Source: Saprospiraceae bacterium UBA2329 (GTDB lineage: Bacteria; Bacteroidota; Bacteroidia; Chitinophagales; Saprospiraceae). Taken from it: a stretch of 64,000 nucleotides of DNA. The notes below the pieces were generated by a model. It was given only the letters and a program-made list of their open reading frames with translations. It searched no databases and had not been told where the DNA came from. The position numbers were made by a program, and so were the translations under genes. Where the stretch lies: NCBI GenBank assembly GCA_002344975.1, contig DDUV01000102.1, positions 1 through 64,000 of the forward strand. Reading direction: 5' to 3'. The first letter of the stretch is position 1. Each line of letters begins with the position of its first letter. Of the stretch, positions 19,277-26,364 are shown piece by piece.

Positions 19277-21487
19277 TCAGGCTTGAGCAGCCGGTAGTTC
19301 CACAAAAAAAGTAGTGCCCGCATTTTCCTCCGTTTCAAACCAAATCTGCCCTTCGGAGGCATCCACGATGTTTTTACACATCGCCAGGCCCAGGCCCATG
19401 CCGGAAGATTTGGTGGTGAAATTGGGGTAAAACACCTTCGCCTGCAAGTCTGCCGCTATGCCCGATCCATTGTCCCGAACAGACAACAAAGCCCGGCCAT
19501 TTTGCACCCGTAGCGCAATGGATACCTCGCCCGGCCGCTCTTCGGGAATGGCCTGTATGGCGTTTTTCACCAGATTGTTGACGACGCGGGTGAGCTGACT
19601 GCGGTCGGCAAATACAAAAACCTCATTGTCAGGTGTTGAGCAAACAATCCGCATATTGCGTTCCGCCTGTTCCAACTCAAACAACCGGCTGATGCTGCGC
19701 GTCAATTCCGCCCAGTCAAAGACCTCCTTTTCCTGCCGGGGCAATTGTGCAAAATTGGAAAACTCCCCGGCGATTTTGGTCAGCGTATCAATTTGTTCGA
19801 TGAGTGTGCCCGCCACGTTGTTGATGAGCGGCAAGGCTTGTTCGGGGTCGTTTTGGTAAGCCCTTTGCAAGTATTGGATGCTCAGTTTCATGGGCGTCAG
19901 CGGGTTTTTGATCTCATGCGCCACCTGCCGGGCCATTTCCCTCCAGGCGCCCTCGCGTTCGGAGCGGCGCAACAATTCCGCACTGCGTTCCACCTCTTCA
20001 ATGGCGCGGTTGTAGGCGTGTACCAACTGCCCGATTTCGTCTTGCCCGCTCCACTCCAAGGGTTCGTTGCGGTCCAATTTCAGTTGTTCCAATTTGTTGC
20101 CGATGACCGCCAAAGGTTGGGTGATCGTATTGCCCACCGCCACCGCCACCGCTAAGGCCGCCAGCAGCAGGAACACATACAAATTGAGCAGGGCAGAGAG
20201 ATAATAGTGCATCATGGCCGGCTCGATGATGCCGAATCTTTGAAAAAAAGTGTAAGAAACCAAGCCCGTGAGTACAAACGCCCCCAATGTGAACGCCGCC
20301 AGCCAGACCTGTATGCGGTTGCGCAGCGATGGCTTGTCTATGAAAGAAAATGCTGAGGCGCCGAACAAAAACCGCAGGCGATGGCCAAGTGCCGCCCATA
20401 ATGCCGTGAGCGCCGTGAGCAGGATGAAAATGCCGGAAAAAAGCGATGCCAACGACAGTACATCCGGAGTTGGCGGCGCATCGGGTCGCCATAGCAAAGA
20501 AGCTTCATTGCCCGATAAATCGGCCGGTATGCGCAGCAATACCCTGTACCCCTGGGCGTCGTTCAGGATGACCAAATCAGGTACTTTGCCGCTCCGGTAA
20601 GCTTCTGTTTGCTCGTAAGAGCGCCCCTCGATGATGGATTGTTTCAACCGGGGATTGCCCGCCTGAATACTTTCTAAGCGATAGTTGTCCTTCAGGTAGG
20701 GGAGACGCTCCAACAATGGTGCAATCCCCCCCCTGAGGACTTCCTCCTGTACCGTGAAGGGTACGGGCGTGGAAAGAAGTGTAAGTAAGGTATCTTTTTC
20801 GGAGATGTCCCGGGCCAATTGCCGAAAATCTCCGACGGCTTTAGGAGGCTGTGGATCAGATAAAACCGCTTCTGTAAAGTAAAATGACTGCTTGATTTTC
20901 AGCTTTCCAAAACTACTGACGCCGTACGCAGCGCCTGCCGACAACACGGCTATCCAAACCGCCAGCCAGGTCAAATTGAGCGAGCGGCGTTCGAGAAAAA
21001 GGTCGAACAAACCGAGAAAGGCCAATAATAGCAGTCCTGTGCTTACCAACGACAACTCCGGCAATACCCAATATGCTACGGGCAGGGCAGCTGCAATACC
21101 GGCCAACAAACTTTTCATTCGGGAAACGGAGGGCAGACCGCTGCTTTCTACCTCCATCAGCAAGCGATGCACCACTACAAACAGCAGCTGAAGCCATACG
21201 GCAATGTTCAGCACGTAAAGCAATCCGGCTTTTCCTGCGCTGAAAATGGGGTAAAACCCCAAGATGGTATCCGACCGGACGACCATCGTTTTTAAAACCG
21301 CCAACACGCTCAACACTGCAAGCGAGGCCGAAAAATAGACGACAACGGAACGAAAAACTGGGTTTTTATGCTGAATCAAGCGGGGAGGAAACCTGCGATA
21401 CGCCATCAAAACAACGGCCAATGCCAACAGCGAAGCCGCTATGCCTGATACGCCATTCCACAACCACATTTCGGGCAGGTCTGCCAT
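19277..21487 (-). CDS. NtrY-like membrane sensor histidine kinase
   Basis: A 736-residue two-component sensor. The N-terminal half has six or more hydrophobic spans (residues ~10-190), an extracytoplasmic region (~195-340), two further spans (~345-370 and ~395-450) and a HAMP-like linker (~455-505). The phosphoacceptor is His524 in RQVAHEIKNPLTPMKLS, the H-box form characteristic of NtrY relatives. The ATPase domain shows the N box (VVNNLVKNAIQAI), G1 (VRDNGSGIA) and G2 (GMGLGLAMC). No response-regulator gene is next to it, so it is an orphan kinase here. NtrY-like kinases often sense nitrogen or redox state, but the sensing part is not conserved enough to predict the signal. Confidence 0.87.
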   Translation of the reverse strand: MADLPEMWLWNGVSGIAASLLALAVVLMAYRRFPPRLIQHKNPVFRSVVVYFSASLAVLSVLAVLKTMVVRSDTILGFYPIFSAGKAGLLYVLNIAVWLQLLFVVVHRLLMEVESSGLPSVSRMKSLLAGIAAALPVAYWVLPELSLVSTGLLLLAFLGLFDLFLERRSLNLTWLAVWIAVLSAGAAYGVSSFGKLKIKQSFYFTEAVLSDPQPPKAVGDFRQLARDISEKDTLLTLLSTPVPFTVQEEVLRGGIAPLLERLPYLKDNYRLESIQAGNPRLKQSIIEGRSYEQTEAYRSGKVPDLVILNDAQGYRVLLRIPADLSGNEASLLWRPDAPPTPDVLSLASLFSGIFILLTALTALWAALGHRLRFLFGASAFSFIDKPSLRNRIQVWLAAFTLGAFVLTGLVSYTFFQRFGIIEPAMMHYYLSALLNLYVFLLLAALAVAVAVGNTITQPLAVIGNKLEQLKLDRNEPLEWSGQDEIGQLVHAYNRAIEEVERSAELLRRSEREGAWREMARQVAHEIKNPLTPMKLSIQYLQRAYQNDPEQALPLINNVAGTLIEQIDTLTKIAGEFSNFAQLPRQEKEVFDWAELTRSISRLFELEQAERNMRIVCSTPDNEVFVFADRSQLTRVVNNLVKNAIQAIPEERPGEVSIALRVQNGRALLSVRDNGSGIAADLQAKVFYPNFTTKSSGMGLGLAMCKNIVDASEGQIWFETEENAGTTFFVELPAAQA

Positions 21488-21892
21488 ACTCGCTTATTTG
21501 AAGCGCTAATGTAAGGAGAGAGTTTGGGATTTTGGAGGTTTCGGGTTGGAACGGGGGTTGTTTCGGGTTCAAGGTTTCGGGTTTCATCCGCCGAAGCCTT
21601 GGCGAAGGCGGGTTCAATGTTGGAACGGCTGCTGGCTACTGGCCACAAGCTACAAGCTGCAAAGCGCGAGTTGCTGATGGGCGCGGGGTTTCGGGTTTCA
21701 TCCGCCGTAGCCTTGGCGAAGGCGGGTTCGCGTTTCAGTTTTCCCTCTCGTTCGCGGGATTTCGCGTGTTTCGCGTTCAAGGTTTCGGGTTGGAGCTGTG
21801 TTGCCTCGCATTCGCGGATTTTCACATTATTCGCTAAAATTCGCGTTCTGTGTTTCGGGTTCGCGGGTAGAAACCGCCTACCGAGAAACAGC
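21488..21892. repeat. intergenic repeat region with 41-nt direct repeat
   Basis: Gene-free stretch between the kinase and trpS. A 41-nt unit occurs at 21575-21615 and 21689-21729 with one mismatch; its core TTCATCCGCCGAAGCCTTGG flows into GCGAAGGCGGGTTC and is nearly palindromic (CCGCC ... GGCGG). The word TTTCGGGTT recurs many times. 23 nt at 21629-21651 are an exact inverted copy of 4328-4350. Open frames here only spell repeat-derived peptides (FAKASADETRN-like) and are not genes. Confidence 0.75.
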
Positions 21893-22903
21893 TCACACAT
21901 TCATCAAACCGCACAACTCCTTCACCTCCCGCACCGTTTGGCGGGCCTGTTCACGGATGCGCGCCGACGAAGCCTTTACTTGCTCTTTTACCGCCTTTTT
22001 ATCAGACAGGAGTTCGGCCCTGCGCGCTCTGGCAGGATTGCTGATGGCCACCAGTCCCTCCGCCACAGCTTCTTTCAGGTCAACGTATTTCAGCGTGCCG
22101 GAGCGATAGTTCTCCATAAGCGCTTCGTGGGCCTCCATGCGACCGGCTGCCCGAAGCAGGGCAAACAGATTTTCCACGCCGGCGCTCATCACGCCTTCCT
22201 GCGCCGGCCCGGTATCGGTCACGGCAGAGGCTATTTGCTTGCGAATGCGCGCCTCATCGGCAAAGAGGTCAATATTGTGCTTCTCGCCGAGGCTGGCACT
22301 CATTTTGCGTGTGGGTTCAGCCGTGGACATCACCTTGGGGATTTCCGCCCACAGCGGTTCCGGCAGCACGAAGTACTCCTTGCCCACCTGCGCATTGAAG
22401 CGCTGCGCAATGTTGCGCGACAATTCCAAATGCTGCTCCTGATCTTTGCCCACCGGCACATAATCGGCCCGGTAAATCAGAATATCGGCAGCCTGCAAAA
22501 CGGGGTAATCCAACAAGCCCGCCGAGATGAAAGCATCTTCCGCGTTTTCCTGATTCTGTTTGCTCTTGTCCTTAAATTGCGTCATCCGGCTCAACTGCCC
22601 ATACGAAGTGAAGCAGTTGAAAATCCAGCACAATTCAGCGTGTTCGGGAATGAGCGATTGGACGAAGAGGTTTTCCGGCTTGATACCGGCAGCTATCAGG
22701 TTGATAATCAAGTCCCAGGATTGCTCGCGCAACTTTTTGGGGTTGAAGGGCATCGTCATGGCGTGGTAGTCCACAACGCCGTAAATGCAGTCGTACTCCT
22801 GTTGCAGCCGCACCCAGTTGCTGATGGCCCCGAAATAGCGGCCAAAATGCAACACGCCGGTGGGCTGAATGGCAGAAAGTACCTGCTTGCGCTTGTTTTC
22901 CAT
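21893..22903 (-). CDS. trpS: tryptophan--tRNA ligase
   Basis: Class I aminoacyl-tRNA synthetase charging tRNA-Trp; 336 residues, the usual length for bacterial TrpS. The HIGH-type signature appears as PTGVLHFGRYFGA near residues 14-26 and the KMSKS loop as KMSAS around residue 200. The AIQPTG opening and the YGVVDYHAMT strand are typical of TrpS and distinguish it from TyrRS. It is the last gene of a run with yceD, rpmF and ridA, starting 33 nt after the ridA stop; no separate promoter is evident, so it is probably co-transcribed. No tryptophan attenuator was found in the short spacer. Confidence 0.95.
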   Translation of the reverse strand: MENKRKQVLSAIQPTGVLHFGRYFGAISNWVRLQQEYDCIYGVVDYHAMTMPFNPKKLREQSWDLIINLIAAGIKPENLFVQSLIPEHAELCWIFNCFTSYGQLSRMTQFKDKSKQNQENAEDAFISAGLLDYPVLQAADILIYRADYVPVGKDQEQHLELSRNIAQRFNAQVGKEYFVLPEPLWAEIPKVMSTAEPTRKMSASLGEKHNIDLFADEARIRKQIASAVTDTGPAQEGVMSAGVENLFALLRAAGRMEAHEALMENYRSGTLKYVDLKEAVAEGLVAISNPARARRAELLSDKKAVKEQVKASSARIREQARQTVREVKELCGLMNV

Positions 22904-22936
22904 GACTGAAGCTGCTTGGATTTTGATTTTCGGAGT

Positions 22937-23320
22937 TTAGGACAAAACTGCCGTTACCGAAATTTCAATATTGACGAATTTGGGCAAGTTGGCCACTTCC
23001 ACCAACTCCCGTGCAGGAGCCGTGTCGTCGTTGAAATATTCGGCATACACGCCATTGATGCGGCCAAAGTTGTGCATGTCTTTCACAAACACGCTCACCT
23101 TCACCACATGCTCGAACGTCAGCCCGGCAGCCTCCAGAATGGCTTTGATGTTTTCCATCACCTGCCGCGTCTCCGACTCAATATCGCCCGTCACCAAGTC
23201 GCCCGTAGCCGGATTGAGGGCAATCTGACCCGAAGCGTACAAGGTGTTGTTGGCTATAATGGCCTGATTATAAGGCCCGATGGGCGCCGGAGCGTGATCG
23301 GTGCGAACAATGCGCTTCAT
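22937..23320 (-). CDS. ridA: RidA-family reactive enamine/imine deaminase
   Basis: A 127-residue YjgF/YER057c/UK114-family protein, which hydrolyses enamine/imine intermediates released by PLP enzymes such as threonine dehydratase. Diagnostic segments are APAPIGPYNQAI at the N-terminus, YASGQIALNPATGDLV, and the C-terminal VEVANLPKFVNIEISVTAV. The substrate-binding Arg of the archetype (position ~105) is replaced in this protein by an Ala/Arg arrangement (DTAPARELVEV), which keeps an Arg. Its ATG overlaps the rpmF stop by one base (TGATG), indicating translational coupling with ribosomal protein L32, an unusual partner. Confidence 0.92.
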   Translation of the reverse strand: MKRIVRTDHAPAPIGPYNQAIIANNTLYASGQIALNPATGDLVTGDIESETRQVMENIKAILEAAGLTFEHVVKVSVFVKDMHNFGRINGVYAEYFNDDTAPARELVEVANLPKFVNIEISVTAVLS

Positions 23321-23514
23321 CAGGCTTCGTCGGCAGTCTTGATCAGCATTTTACCGCGGTAAAACGTGTTGCCGTCGGTGTCCTGATAAGTGCGGTGGTA
23401 CATGTGTACTTCGCCGGTTGATTTGCAGGTGGCCAATTGAGGCATTTCTGCTGCGTGGTGCGTTCTGCGCTTGTTGCGGCGCTGCTTGGAGATTCTACTC
23501 TTAGGATGTGCCAT
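23320..23514 (-). CDS. rpmF: 50S ribosomal protein L32, zinc-independent form
   Basis: 64-residue large-subunit protein. The basic N-terminus MAHPKSRISKQRRNKRRTH is typical. Only one Cys remains (ATCKSTGEVH) in place of the four-Cys zinc ribbon of many bacteria, which is the normal C-minus form in Bacteroidota. It follows yceD by 8 nt, the widely conserved yceD-rpmF arrangement, but the plsX/fabH genes often found next are replaced by ridA and trpS. Confidence 0.97.
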   Translation of the reverse strand: MAHPKSRISKQRRNKRRTHHAAEMPQLATCKSTGEVHMYHRTYQDTDGNTFYRGKMLIKTADEA

Positions 23515-23522
23515 TGTATTGA

Positions 23523-24092
23523 CTAATTGTTGTTGTTATCGTTGTTCAATTGTTTCAAAACATTCCAGACCGGATTCTCTGTATCTTCCGGCGCTTCCAA
23601 TTCCGGCTCCTCCGGCCACTCTTCCTCGTCTGTCCTCAAAATATAGCGGTCAAAAGCCTCCCGGTTGCATTCTACCGTCGGGTCATTTTCGCAATCGTAG
23701 GTTTTTACCATCGGAATGGCCAGCACGACATACTCGTACACATACGGCGAAACATCAAACTTCTGCGTGTCGGGATGAATAAAAACGACATCATCGTCGT
23801 CCGATTCCTCTTCCGTGCTGAATTTCACCACAAAACTGCGTTGATCGGCTATCGGCAGCTTAATGGGCGCCAAACAGCGGTCGCATTCCGTGTTCACCGT
23901 ACCTTCGATGTCCAAATCAAGGACGAACATGCTCGGTTGTTTGTCAAATCGAAGGTGTACCCGCACATCTCCGTCCGCTACCGGCGAAGCTTCAAAACAC
24001 GAAAAGAACTCCCTGTCAATGTGGAAGTTATAATCATAGACTCCGTGGCGCAATCCCTTCACAGGGATCAAATATTGGATCAGCGCGTCCAT
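23523..24092 (-). CDS. yceD: YceD/DUF177-family protein (large-subunit biogenesis factor)
   Basis: A 189-residue DUF177 protein. The conserved CDRCL segment (residues ~69-75, from TVNTECDRCLAPI) and the second motif YEYVVLAIPM followed by DCENDP mark the family. The C-terminus is acidic and ends in an Asn/Asp tail encoded by repeated AAC/AAT codons, which could vary in length. In other bacteria YceD is needed for 23S rRNA accumulation, and it is nearly always upstream of rpmF, as here. A complete Bacteroidota promoter lies about 42 nt upstream of its ATG and probably drives yceD-rpmF-ridA-trpS. Confidence 0.9.
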   Translation of the reverse strand: MDALIQYLIPVKGLRHGVYDYNFHIDREFFSCFEASPVADGDVRVHLRFDKQPSMFVLDLDIEGTVNTECDRCLAPIKLPIADQRSFVVKFSTEEESDDDDVVFIHPDTQKFDVSPYVYEYVVLAIPMVKTYDCENDPTVECNREAFDRYILRTDEEEWPEEPELEAPEDTENPVWNVLKQLNNDNNNN

Positions 24093-24133
24093 CTTGCCTT
24101 CGTTTTAATACTGCCCTCCTACGAGAGCGGGTG

Positions 24134-24166
24134 CAAAGGTAAGGTATTGAAATTCAATTTTGCAAA
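24134..24166 (-). promoter_or_regulatory. promoter of the yceD-rpmF-ridA-trpS operon
   Basis: On the minus strand TTTG (24166-24163), a 21-nt spacer and TACCTTTG (24141-24134) fit the Bacteroidota -33/-7 consensus. The predicted start of transcription is about 35 nt before the yceD ATG. Confidence 0.65.
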
Positions 24167-24307
24167 CTTTTTGTGTGCAAAAGTTTTGTCTCATCCTACA
24201 AAAAGAGCTTTATTTTGATAAAAATTGGGGCGCCCCCGCCTCAATCGGCTACCACGGGTTCAGTCAGGCAGGGTAGCCTCAGGGCGGCGGGCCGGGCTGT
24301 CCACTGC

Positions 24308-24389
24308 ATGGCGGCCTCCAGTAGAGCTGTTAGCTTTATCGCGCTATTGCAGCCCTAAAGCTAACAGCTCTATTCCCGACAGCCGCCAT
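24308..24389. repeat. nested inverted repeat downstream of aroK
   Basis: An inner perfect 16-bp stem, AGAGCTGTTAGCTTTA (24323-24338) with its complement at 24356-24371, lies inside an outer 8-bp stem, ATGGCGGC (24308-24315) with GCCGCCAT (24382-24389). The loop is 17 nt. There is no T-run on either side, so it is not a standard terminator. The surrounding ~330-base spacer (24093-24420) is otherwise gene-free and GC-rich on its left side. Confidence 0.7.
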
Positions 24390-24420
24390 TTCGTTTCCAT
24401 CCCTGGCGCGGCGGGCCAAC

Positions 24421-24945
24421 TCACTCGCATCCAAGCGATTGTAACACATTCACTAATTCTTCCGCCGCATTTGCATCTTCACCCTCTTGCCTATATACGA
24501 TCTGCGCCCGACTGTAAAACGGCCTGCGCTCTTCCATTTTTTTAGCTATAAATGCCAACCACTGCTCATCGGTTTCTAAGCCGGCCAGCAGCGGGCGCTT
24601 GTGGGGCTTGCGTTGCAGACGGCGCAACACCAATTCAGCCGGCGGATCGAGCCATACCGTAACGCCCTGCGCATTCATCCAGTCCATATTGTCGAAAAAA
24701 CAGGGGGTTCCGCCGCCGCAGGAAATGACGGCTCGCTCCCGGTTGGAGGTCTCGTGCAGGGTTTGCCTTTCCAATTCCCGAAAATATGTCTCGCCCTTTT
24801 CTTCAAAAATCCGGGCAACACTACCTTCCTCGCGCTCCTCTATGAGGGCGTCCAAATCGTAGAAATCGCAATCCAGCGCAGCCGCCAGCCGCTTGCCGCT
24901 GTACGATTTCCCGCTACCCATAAAACCGATGATGAAGACGCGCAT
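24421..24945 (-). CDS. aroK: shikimate kinase
   Basis: Phosphorylates shikimate at the 3-OH with ATP, the fifth step of the chorismate pathway. At 174 residues it has the standard length. The Walker A loop GFMGSGKS is at residues 7-14, the shikimate-binding DLDALIEE follows (Asp at ~32-34), then FRELERQTL (substrate Arg), ISCGGGTP (glycine-rich substrate loop) and the lid RLQRKPHKRPLL. It stands alone between two inverted-repeat spacers on the minus strand; no other aro gene is in the window. Confidence 0.95.
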   Translation of the reverse strand: MRVFIIGFMGSGKSYSGKRLAAALDCDFYDLDALIEEREEGSVARIFEEKGETYFRELERQTLHETSNRERAVISCGGGTPCFFDNMDWMNAQGVTVWLDPPAELVLRRLQRKPHKRPLLAGLETDEQWLAFIAKKMEERRPFYSRAQIVYRQEGEDANAAEELVNVLQSLGCE

Positions 24946-24965
24946 GTCTGTGGAAGGCAGCTACG

Positions 24966-25035
24966 AGCCGCGAGCCATGAGCTTCGAGTACTCTACTGGA
25001 GGAAACTCGAAGCTCGAAGCTCATAGCTCGCGGCT
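24966..25035. repeat. inverted repeat between aroK and the downstream-reading reductase gene
   Basis: Two 23-nt arms (24966-24988 and 25013-25035) pair with one mismatch; the left arm begins AGCCGCGAGCCATGAGCTTC. The 24-nt loop repeats the arm word CTCGAAG. On the plus strand it is followed by TTTTAT, but no plus-strand gene reads into it. It may be the terminator or a processing structure for the reductase mRNA, or a dispersed repeat. Confidence 0.65.
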
Positions 25036-25066
25036 TTTATGCATTACAGTTTGTGGCGAAAAAGAA

Positions 25067-26275
25067 TCAATCCATCTCCAGATCAATCCCCGATTGCTCA
25101 TGCCAGGGCAAGCCCCAGGCGCCGAGGCGGTCGAGGAAAGGATCAGGATTGAACTGCTCTACATTGAACACGCCTTTGCCGGTCCAATGCCCCTGCATCA
25201 TCATGGCTGCGCCCAATGCTGCCGGTACGCCGGTGGTGTAAGACACGCCCTGCGTGCCTGTTTCCTGATACGCGGCCTGGTGGCTGCAGTTGTTCCAGAT
25301 ATAGTAGGTCTGCTCTTTGCCGCCTTTGATGCCTTTGATGCGGCAGCCGATGGAGGTTTGGCCGGTGTAGTTTTCCCCCAGTTCGCCGGGATCGGGCAGC
25401 ACCGCTTTGAGGAACTCCAGTGGAATGATTTCCACACCTTTATACATCACGGGGTCAATGCGGGCCATGCCTATATTCTGAATCACACGCAGGTGGGTGA
25501 GGTATTCGTCGCCGAAGGTCATCCAGAAGCGGGCGCGGCGCAGGGTAGGGTAGTTCTTGGTGAGAGACTCCAGTTCCTCGTGGAAGATGAGGTACGATTT
25601 GCGCGGCCCGATGTCGGGATAATTGATCATTTTGGCAATTTCGTGCGGCTCGGTTTCCACCCATTGGCCATCCTGAAAATAGCGGCCTTTCTGCGTGATT
25701 TCGCGGATGTTGATCTCCGGGTTGAAGTTGGTGGCAAAAGCCTTGCCGTGACTGCCTGCGTTGGCGTCTATGATGTCCAACTCGTGCATTTCATCGAAGA
25801 AATGATGGGCGGCCCGCGCCGTAAACACGCCCGTTACGCCCGGATCGAAGCCGCAGCCCAGCACGGCCAGCAAACCCGCGTCGCGGAAGCGGTCGTGGTA
25901 AGCCCATTGCCAGCTATATTCAAACTTGGCTTCATCTTTAGGCTCATAATTGGCTGTGTCTAAGTAATGTACGCCCGTTTCGAGGCAGGCGTCCATGATG
26001 GTGAGGTCTTGGTAGGGCAGCGCGACATGCAGCACCATAGCTGGCTGAAAATCGCGGATGAGGGCCACCAATTCGGGCACATTGTCGGCATCCACGCGGG
26101 CGGTGTGGAAATTGGGGTGCCCTGTATCGCGGCGCACCGCCTCGGCAATGACCTCGCACTTGCTTTGGGTACGGCTGGCCAAAAGGATTTCGGAGAATAT
26201 CTCCGGATGTTGGGCGCACTTGTAGGCGGCTACCCTGCCGACTCCGCCGGCGCCGATGATGAGTAATTTGGACAT
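25067..26275 (-). CDS. saccharopine-dehydrogenase-like reductase, probable carboxynorspermidine synthase
   Basis: A 402-residue NAD(P)-dependent enzyme. The N-terminal Rossmann fold shows GAGGVGRVAAYKCAQ (residues ~8-22); the C-terminal half has GCGFDPGVTGVFTA and DANAGSHGKAFATNFNPE, features of the carboxynorspermidine/carboxyspermidine dehydrogenase branch and not of lysine-pathway saccharopine dehydrogenases. That branch condenses aspartate semialdehyde with a diamine in the alternative spermidine pathway. The usual partner decarboxylase (NspC type) is not in the window. It is separated from lysS by a repeat-bearing spacer of 89 nt, reading in the same direction. The subfamily call is from recalled family features and is moderately sure. 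Confidence 0.82.
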   Translation of the reverse strand: MSKLLIIGAGGVGRVAAYKCAQHPEIFSEILLASRTQSKCEVIAEAVRRDTGHPNFHTARVDADNVPELVALIRDFQPAMVLHVALPYQDLTIMDACLETGVHYLDTANYEPKDEAKFEYSWQWAYHDRFRDAGLLAVLGCGFDPGVTGVFTARAAHHFFDEMHELDIIDANAGSHGKAFATNFNPEINIREITQKGRYFQDGQWVETEPHEIAKMINYPDIGPRKSYLIFHEELESLTKNYPTLRRARFWMTFGDEYLTHLRVIQNIGMARIDPVMYKGVEIIPLEFLKAVLPDPGELGENYTGQTSIGCRIKGIKGGKEQTYYIWNNCSHQAAYQETGTQGVSYTTGVPAALGAAMMMQGHWTGKGVFNVEQFNPDPFLDRLGAWGLPWHEQSGIDLEMD

Positions 26276-26280
26276 TATTT

Positions 26281-26364
26281 CTTATTGTATTATTTCGGAT
26301 TTCGGATTCAATATTCCGCATTCCGCGCTTGCACCGCCTACCGCCTACTGCTTACCGCCAACCG
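26281..26364. repeat. short repeat-bearing spacer
   Basis: Spacer upstream of the reductase gene. The left part repeats ATTTCGGATTTCGGATTC and ATATTCCGCATTCCGC; the right part (26332-26348) is the inverse complement of 4251-4267 (GTAGGCGGTAGGCGGTG), followed by more ACCGCC words. It belongs to the same intergenic word family as the 4.2-kb and 21.5-kb spacers. Confidence 0.6.

Noticed and set aside
21439..21900. Minus-strand frame spelling EPAFAKASADETRN-like peptide
   Set aside because: The peptide is generated by the 41-nt intergenic direct repeat; such frames are well known spurious calls.
21524..22909. 461-codon plus-strand frame over repeats and trpS
   Set aside because: It runs through intergenic repeats and then antisense to trpS; its peptide shows no domain.
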